Positions 1 through 6,101 of a stretch of 6,101 nt of DNA are shown in pieces. The notes below the pieces were generated by a model. That model had not been told where the DNA came from. It ran no database searches and worked only from the letters and a program-made list of their open reading frames with translations. Positions within the stretch are counted from its first letter, which is position 1, and each line of letters begins with the position of its first letter. The stretch is from assembly GCA_023300365.1 (NCBI GenBank), contig JALZWD010000121.1, positions 1 to 6,101 on the forward strand, read 5' to 3'. The DNA comes from Flavimaricola sp. Its GTDB lineage: Bacteria; Pseudomonadota; Alphaproteobacteria; Rhodobacterales; Rhodobacteraceae. The position numbers were made by a program, and so were the translations under genes.

Positions 1-222
1 GGCCGCAAACACCGCGCCCACCACCGCCTTTTGGAAGAGGCCGCACTATATTACACCAACCGCGGTGCACTGCGGATCGACCTTGGTTGCGTCGATACCC
101 AATCCGCCTCCGGCCTTGCCCGCTTTAAAATCGGCACGGGTGCCACGATCCGGCCCTTGGGCGGCAGCATGATACGCTTTGCCCCTGTATGGCCGCTGGC
201 CTTGGGCGGCACAGACAGATAA
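1..222 (+). CDS. FemAB-like GNAT acyltransferase, C-terminal fragment
   Basis: The frame is open from the first base of the window to a TAA at 220-222, so the gene starts upstream and only about 73 C-terminal residues are visible. The stretch LLEEAALYYTNRGALRIDLG, followed by a VDT and an ARFKIGTGA segment, resembles the C-terminal half of FemAB/BioF2-type GNAT folds. In those proteins a helix is followed by a strand of the form (F/I)DLGG and then by GxARFKxGxGA. Family members transfer amino acids or acyl groups, in some cases to peptidoglycan precursors; the substrate here cannot be read from the fragment. The usual second Gly of DLGG is Cys here (DLGC). The fur-like gene begins 32 bases downstream on the same strand, so co-transcription is possible. 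The assignment rests on motif resemblance over a short piece. The opposite-strand frame at 51-629 has no family features and also crosses the regulator gene, so I prefer this one. Confidence 0.62.
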   Translation, partial: GRKHRAHHRLLEEAALYYTNRGALRIDLGCVDTQSASGLARFKIGTGATIRPLGGSMIRFAPVWPLALGGTDR

Positions 223-254
223 ACAACCCCCAGACCTTCTTTGGGACCTTGCCG

Positions 255-677
255 ATGCCCACAACCATCCTTTCTCGCTGCGAAGCTCACGGGCTGCGCC
301 TCACCGAGCAACGCCGCATCATCGCCCGCGTGCTCGATGCTGCCCAAGATCACCCCGACGTTGAGGAATTGCACCGCCGTGCGGCCAATGTGGATGACAA
401 AATATCCATCGCCACAGTGTACCGCACCGTTAAGTTGCTTGAAGAAACCGGCATCCTTGAAAAACACGAATTCGGCGACGGACGCGCCCGTTACGAGGCC
501 GCCGACCGCGACCACCACGACCACCTGATTGATATGACAACCGGCGACGTGATCGAATTCGTCGATCCCGACATCGAAGCCCTGCAAGAAAAGATCGCCA
601 AACGTTTGGGATACCGCCTCAAGGGTCACCGGCTCGAACTTTATGCCGTTCCCCTTGATCGCGACACCCCGGCCTAA
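255..677 (+). CDS. fur: Fur/Mur-family metal-responsive transcriptional regulator
   Basis: A 140-residue Fur-family repressor. In this family a metal-loaded dimer binds operators of uptake genes; alphaproteobacterial members of this type mostly act as Mur, sensing manganese, while Irr/RirA handle iron. The N-terminal winged helix carries RLTEQRRIIARVL (residues 15-27) and the recognition helix SIATVYRTVKLLEETG (51-66). The C-terminal part carries the HHDH metal cluster (87-90). Residues equivalent to E. coli Fur sites fall at the same numbers: His33, Glu81, His88 and His90 for one site, His87, Asp89, Glu108 and His125 for the other, plus Glu101. The structural-zinc CxxC pairs are absent; the only cysteine is Cys9. 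ATG 255 is chosen because it gives the usual family length and is preceded by GGGA at 243-246; an ATG at 189 would add 22 non-family residues and overlap the upstream gene. Fur versus Mur function cannot be settled from sequence alone. The permease gene follows after 18 bases. Confidence 0.93.
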   Translation: MPTTILSRCEAHGLRLTEQRRIIARVLDAAQDHPDVEELHRRAANVDDKISIATVYRTVKLLEETGILEKHEFGDGRARYEAADRDHHDHLIDMTTGDVIEFVDPDIEALQEKIAKRLGYRLKGHRLELYAVPLDRDTPA

Positions 678-695
678 TGCAATGAACGGAACACA

Positions 696-3105
<2,410 letters not shown>

Positions 3106-3166
3106 TTCTCTTTCCTTTCCCATTGTGTTTGTCTCTATCTACACTCCTAGCAAAGCGCATGGCGGC

Positions 3167-3172
3167 TAATAT
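3167..3172 (+). promoter_or_regulatory. Possible -10 box just before the cupin gene
   Basis: TAATAT matches the sigma-70 type -10 consensus at five of six positions and ends six bases before the ATG at 3178. Transcription would then start at or very near the start codon. No good -35 hexamer is found 16-18 bases upstream, and the area is AT-rich, so a chance match is quite possible. Confidence 0.3.
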
Positions 3173-3177
3173 TTGTT

Positions 3178-3597
3178 ATGACACCCGACCAAATCATCAC
3201 CCACCTTAACCTCGCCCCGCATCCCGAAGGCGGGCATTACCGCCAGACGTGGATCGCCGAGAACGATGGCCGCCCGACCGGCACCTGCATCTATTTCCTC
3301 CTCAAACAAGGCGAGCGCAGCCAGTGGCACCGTGTCGACGCCACCGAGATTTGGCATTGGTACGCAGGCGCGCCCTTGGTCCTCAGCCGCGCGGCAACAG
3401 ACGCGGGCCCCGCCACGGACGACATCCTTGGCCCCGACCTACTCGCGGGCCAATCGCCGCAACTGATCGTGCCAGAAGATCATTGGCAGGCGGCTCATGC
3501 GCCCCACGGTTGGGCGCTGGTTGGGTGTACCGTCTCGCCGGGGTTTCGGTTTGAGGGGTTCACGCTCGCCGCACCTGACTTTGATATCCCCAGATGA
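3178..3597 (+). CDS. DUF985-type cupin protein (Cupin_5 family)
   Basis: A 139-residue single-domain cupin of the DUF985/Cupin_5 family, the group containing yeast YML079w. The signature blocks come in order: HPEGGHYRQTW near the N-terminus (15-25), TCIYFLLKQGERSQWHRVDA (36-55) leading into TEIWHWYAGAPL (56-67), then IVPEDHWQAA (97-106) and LVGCTVSPGFRFEGF (114-128). His51, Glu57 and His60 are candidates for pocket or metal-site residues, inferred from position only. Length is normal for bacterial members. The biochemical role is not established; a small-molecule-binding or sugar-isomerase-like function has been proposed for the fold. The ATG at 3178 is the natural start because the conserved block begins soon after it, yet no clear Shine-Dalgarno sequence precedes it. 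The stop overlaps the start of the next gene (ATGA at 3594-3597), implying translational coupling with the TusA-like protein. Confidence 0.93.
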   Translation: MTPDQIITHLNLAPHPEGGHYRQTWIAENDGRPTGTCIYFLLKQGERSQWHRVDATEIWHWYAGAPLVLSRAATDAGPATDDILGPDLLAGQSPQLIVPEDHWQAAHAPHGWALVGCTVSPGFRFEGFTLAAPDFDIPR

Positions 3598-3821
3598 CGG
3601 ACCAAACCTATGACGCACGCGGTTTGCTCTGCCCCTTGCCCGTCCTGCGGGCGCGTAAGGTGTTGGAAGGCATGGCCCCCGGGGCGATCCTGACCATCAC
3701 CTGCGACGACGCCATCGCCATCGTCGACATCCCCCATTTTTGTGCCGAAACCGGCCATGACCTGTGCGGCATGACCGAAAAGCACGGCGCGCAAACCTAC
3801 CGGATCAAACGCGGCCCCTAA
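3594..3821 (+). CDS. TusA-family sulfur-carrier-like protein
   Basis: A 75-residue protein of the TusA/SirA/YeeD family. The hallmark is DARGLLCPLPVLRARKVLEG at residues 7-26, with Cys13 in the CPxP motif; in true TusA this cysteine carries a persulfide handed on in tRNA 2-thiouridine synthesis or other sulfur transfer. The rest gives the expected beta-alpha-beta-alpha-beta-beta layout, with a central LTITCDDAIAIVDIPHFC stretch (33-50). Three further cysteines (37, 50, 58) are present. Length is normal. The start ATG overlaps the cupin stop by four bases and has only a weak binding site of its own, so translation probably depends on the cupin reading. No tusBCDE, dsr or sox gene is in view, so a specific pathway cannot be named. 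A stem-loop terminator begins five bases after the stop. Confidence 0.9.
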   Translation: MTDQTYDARGLLCPLPVLRARKVLEGMAPGAILTITCDDAIAIVDIPHFCAETGHDLCGMTEKHGAQTYRIKRGP

Positions 3822-3825
3822 AACA

Positions 3826-3857
3826 AAAGCCCCGCGCCATTTCTGACGCAGGGCTTT
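3826..3857. terminator. Bidirectional intrinsic terminator between tusA-like and rne
   Basis: AAAGCCC (3826-3832) pairs perfectly with GGGCTTT (3851-3857). After a C/A mismatch the stem continues with GCG (3834-3836) and CGC (3847-3849) around a ten-base loop. On the + strand it ends in CTTTCTATCT, and on the - strand in GGGGCTTTTGTTTTA, which is the better U-run. Its place between two convergent genes, five bases after the tusA-like stop, fits termination of both transcripts. Confidence 0.82.
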
Positions 3858-3869
3858 CTATCTATCGCC

Positions 3870-3888
3870 GAAATCTTCAAAAGATTTC
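3870..3888. repeat. AT-rich perfect inverted repeat downstream of rne
   Basis: GAAATCTT (3870-3877) and AAGATTTC (3881-3888) form a perfect eight-pair stem with the loop CAA. It lies 35 bases beyond the rne stop on the - strand and just before the main terminator in that direction. It may be a second 3'-end stem of the rne mRNA. It has no adjacent U-run, so it is unlikely to terminate on its own. Confidence 0.5.
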
Positions 3889-3922
3889 AAACCGCTTTCT
3901 TCAAAACAAACCGCCCTCGCGG

Positions 3923-6101
3923 CTAGCGGCCCAACGACCACCAGCCTTTGCGCTTGGGCTTGTCTGGGTCTTCGGGCGCCTCAACCTTGGGCTCTTCGAC
4001 CTTGGCCTTTTTGGCGCGCGTGCGTTTCGCGGGTGCCTCTTGGGCAACGGCGGCGTCTACCACCGCCTCGGCTGCAACCGCTTCTGGGGCTGCCTCGGCG
4101 GCCTTTTTGGCGCGGCTCCTGCGCTTTGGTTTGGGCTTTTCTTCCGCCTCTGGTATTGCCTCGGCGGCTTCAGGCGTGGCTTCGGCCTCAGCGACAGGCA
4201 CCTCATCCTCAACCTTTTTCTTGGCCCGACTGCGCCGCTTGGGCTTGGGCTTTTCTTCCGCCTCCGGCACGGCCTCTGCCACAGGCTCTGCGGCGGCATC
4301 GACGTTTGCCTCTTCGGCCGCATCCGTGGCGGCCTCATCCTTGGGCTTGCGCCGCGACCGGCTGCGTGTGCGCTTGGGCTTGTCCTCAGATGCGGCCTCT
4401 GCGGCCTCGTCTGATGTTTCACCCTGCGGCTGCTCTGCCGCATCGTGCGCGTCATCACCCGATCCATCACTGGCCTCTTGGCCCTCGGCATTGGCGGCGT
4501 TCTCACCACCGCCGCCGCCACCGCGACGACGCCGACGACGACGGCGCCGCTTCTTGGGCTTGTCCTCATCACCACCCTCGGATGTGGCCTGAACATCCAC
4601 GTCATCCTCGTCCTCAGGCTCAGGGATATACTCGTCCTCAGGCTCGCCCGCCATCAAAGTGGCTGTGGTCACAACCGGCCCTGTGGCCTCGGGCACAACC
4701 CGTGTGGCGGTTTTAAACTTCTCAATCCCAAAATCAGGCGAGATCAACGTCGGATCGCCCTCAACACGCACGGCCATGCCGTAACGCGCCTCAATCTGGG
4801 CCACATGCTCGCGCTTGTGGTTCATCAAGAAGTTCATGATGCTGTATGGCGCTTTCACCAAAACCTCTTTGGTCCGGCCACGAACGCCCTCTTCCTCAAG
4901 CTGGCGCAGAATGCCCAAAGCCACGTTATCATCCGAACGCAAAAGACCTGTGCCATGACAATGCGAACACAGCTGCGTGGTCGCCTCAAGCATGCCCGGA
5001 CGCAAACGCTGCCGCGACATTTCCATCAGACCAAAGCCAGAAATCCGGCCCACCTGAATACGCGCGCGGTCGGTCTTAAGCTTGTCTTTCATCCGCTTTT
5101 CAACGGCGTTGTTGTTCTTGCGCTCGTCCATATCGATAAAGTCGATGACGATCAGACCCGCAAGATCGCGCAGGCGCAATTGCCGCGCCACTTCTTCGGC
5201 GGCCTCAAGGTTGGTCTTCACCGCCGTCTGCTCAATCGAGCCTTCCTTGGTCGCCCGCCCCGAGTTCACATCAATCGCCACAAGCGCTTCTGTGATCCCA
5301 ATCACGATATACCCACCCGAAGGCAGCTGTACCGTTGGGTTGAACATTCCCGAAAGATAACCCTCAACCTGATAACGCGCAAAAAGCGGCATGCTCTCGG
5401 CATAGGGCTTCACGTTTTTCGCATGCGACGGCATGATCATCTTCATAAAGTCTTTGGCGGTGCGATAGCCTTCCGCACCCTCCACAATCACTTCGTCGAT
5501 GTCCTTGGAATAGAGGTCACGTATCGAGCGTTTGATCAGGTCGCCTTCCTCATAAATCCGCGACGGGGCCGTGGATTTAAGGGTCAGTTCGCGGATTTGT
5601 TCCCACATCCGCTGTAAGTATTCGTAATCCCGCTTGATCTCGGCCCGCGTTCGCTGGCTGCCTGCGGTGCGAATAATCAGGCCCGCACCACCGGGCACCT
5701 CAATCTCATTGGCAATCGCCTTAAGCTTTTTGCGGTCTGCGGCATTGGTGATCTTGCGACTGATGCCGCCACCACGCGCCGTATTGGGCATCAAAACGCA
5801 ATACCGGCCCGCCAACGAAAGGTATGTCGTCAGTGCCGCACCCTTGTTGCCGCGCTCTTCTTTCACAACCTGAACCAAGATCACCTGACGGACTTTGACG
5901 ACCTCTTGGATCTTATACCGCTTGGGGCGCGGTTTGCGCACCGGACGTACATCTTCGCTATCGTCTTCATCGGCAACCGACTCGATGGTGTCATCTTTTT
6001 CGCTCAGGTTTTTGGCCGATGTTTCCGCCGGCTCATCGTCGCCGTCCTCATCGTCGCCCTCATCGCCATGATCTTCCGCCTCAGCCTCAACCTCAACCTC
6101 A
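3923..6101 (-). CDS. rne: Ribonuclease E, missing its N-terminus
   Basis: RNase E is the endonuclease that starts mRNA decay, matures rRNA and tRNA, and scaffolds the degradosome. The frame is open to the window edge and ends with TAG at 3923-3925, leaving about 725 residues. From the N-side it shows an acidic insert (5942-6100), the rest of the S1 domain from KRYKIQEVVKVRQ, the block ERGNKGAALTTYLSLAGRYC, and the DNase I-like catalytic core. The Mg-binding aspartates are visible in AIDVNSG (5270-5272) and VIDFID (5141-5143), 43 residues apart as in E. coli. The zinc-link CSHC spans 4958-4969. The tail (about 3926-4650) is low-complexity and disordered: acidic Glu/Ala-rich stretches alternate with basic clusters, including nine arginines followed by six glycines (4505-4549), which should bind RNA. 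It ends with a GWW motif. The GTG at 5941 is not the start, since it lies inside the S1 domain. rne levels are commonly autoregulated through the 5' UTR, which is outside the window. Confidence 0.98.
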   Translation of the reverse strand, partial: EVEVEAEAEDHGDEGDDEDGDDEPAETSAKNLSEKDDTIESVADEDDSEDVRPVRKPRPKRYKIQEVVKVRQVILVQVVKEERGNKGAALTTYLSLAGRYCVLMPNTARGGGISRKITNAADRKKLKAIANEIEVPGGAGLIIRTAGSQRTRAEIKRDYEYLQRMWEQIRELTLKSTAPSRIYEEGDLIKRSIRDLYSKDIDEVIVEGAEGYRTAKDFMKMIMPSHAKNVKPYAESMPLFARYQVEGYLSGMFNPTVQLPSGGYIVIGITEALVAIDVNSGRATKEGSIEQTAVKTNLEAAEEVARQLRLRDLAGLIVIDFIDMDERKNNNAVEKRMKDKLKTDRARIQVGRISGFGLMEMSRQRLRPGMLEATTQLCSHCHGTGLLRSDDNVALGILRQLEEEGVRGRTKEVLVKAPYSIMNFLMNHKREHVAQIEARYGMAVRVEGDPTLISPDFGIEKFKTATRVVPEATGPVVTTATLMAGEPEDEYIPEPEDEDDVDVQATSEGGDEDKPKKRRRRRRRRRGGGGGGENAANAEGQEASDGSGDDAHDAAEQPQGETSDEAAEAASEDKPKRTRSRSRRKPKDEAATDAAEEANVDAAAEPVAEAVPEAEEKPKPKRRSRAKKKVEDEVPVAEAEATPEAAEAIPEAEEKPKPKRRSRAKKAAEAAPEAVAAEAVVDAAVAQEAPAKRTRAKKAKVEEPKVEAPEDPDKPKRKGWWSLGR
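3938..3946 (-). other. GWW motif, probable PNPase docking site of RNase E
   Basis: The last residues of RNase E read KPKRKGWWSLGR; Gly-Trp-Trp is encoded at 3938-3946. In Caulobacter crescentus a GWW motif at the RNase E C-terminus binds polynucleotide phosphorylase. The same position at the extreme C-terminus after a basic run supports the same role here, by analogy. Confidence 0.7.
4103..4153 (-). repeat. Basic module copy 2 in the RNase E tail
   Basis: It encodes the 17-residue unit PEAEEKPKPKRRSRAKK, identical in protein to the unit at 4217-4267 and 114 bases from it. The DNA copies differ at several silent positions, so the unit is kept at protein level and is not a fresh duplication. 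It is a probable RNA-binding arginine/lysine-rich patch. Confidence 0.85.
4217..4267 (-). repeat. Basic module copy 1 in the RNase E tail
   Basis: First copy (in reading direction) of the unit PEAEEKPKPKRRSRAKK. Degenerate relatives occur before it (EDKPKRTRSRSRRK) and after it (APAKRTRAKKAK), so the tail holds a series of basic patches separated by Ala/Glu-rich spacers. Confidence 0.85.

Noticed and set aside
51..629. 192-residue - strand reading frame
   Set aside because: It is antisense to the Fur/Mur gene and the upstream acyltransferase fragment, both of which have recognisable protein motifs.
3764..4414. 216-residue + strand frame rich in Leu, Gly and Phe that resembles a membrane protein
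   Set aside because: It crosses the terminator and is antisense to the repetitive RNase E tail; the apparent hydrophobicity comes from reversing Lys/Glu/Ala-rich codons.
4103..4560. Repetitive DNA that could suggest a CRISPR-like or tandem array
   Set aside because: Repeats are in frame, unequal in spacing and differ at silent sites; they are protein modules of RNase E.
4445..5617. 390-residue + strand reading frame
   Set aside because: It lies entirely antisense to the catalytic core of rne, which has clear motifs; the product is Arg/His-rich without family features, as expected of a shadow in GC-rich DNA.
3923..5941. GTG at 5941 as the rne start
   Set aside because: The frame continues open to the window edge, and starting here would delete the first half of the S1 domain.

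Overview
The window looks like chromosomal core DNA of an alphaproteobacterium, most likely a Rhodobacterales (Roseobacter-group) species. The support is a GC-rich coding bias, a Fur/Mur regulator of the alphaproteobacterial type, an enolase of the short alphaproteobacterial form, and an RNase E with an acidic insert before the block KRYKIQEVVKVRQ and a C-terminal GWW motif. The assignment rests on recalled family features, not on a database search.

Left part, all on the + strand: the C-terminal end of a FemAB-like GNAT acyltransferase (1-222), a Fur/Mur metal-responsive regulator (255-677), a ten-helix EamA/DMT-type permease that appears to start at TTG (696-1592), and enolase eno (1634-2908). 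Gaps are short (32, 18 and 41 bases), so read-through transcription is plausible, although eno may also have its own promoter. A GC-rich hairpin follows eno at 2940-2964.

Middle part: 2909-3177 is clearly more AT-rich than the rest. It holds two hairpins and one low-confidence small reading frame on the - strand (2905-3105) with a fair ribosome binding site but no family I recognise. A + strand pair follows: a DUF985-type cupin (3178-3597) and a TusA-family sulfur-carrier-like protein (3594-3821), joined by an ATGA overlap. The cupin has no clear Shine-Dalgarno sequence, and a TAATAT box lies six bases before its ATG, so a leaderless transcript is possible.

Right part: a stem-loop with A- and T-rich flanks (3826-3857) serves as a likely bidirectional terminator between tusA-like and the convergent rne gene. 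rne runs on the - strand from the window edge to 3923. The fragment covers the end of a split S1 domain, the catalytic RNase E/G core and a low-complexity scaffold tail ending in a GWW motif known in Caulobacter as the PNPase docking site.

I saw no tRNA, rRNA, CRISPR array, insertion sequence or phage gene. The window reads as ordinary housekeeping DNA. The least explained piece is the AT-rich patch between eno and the cupin.
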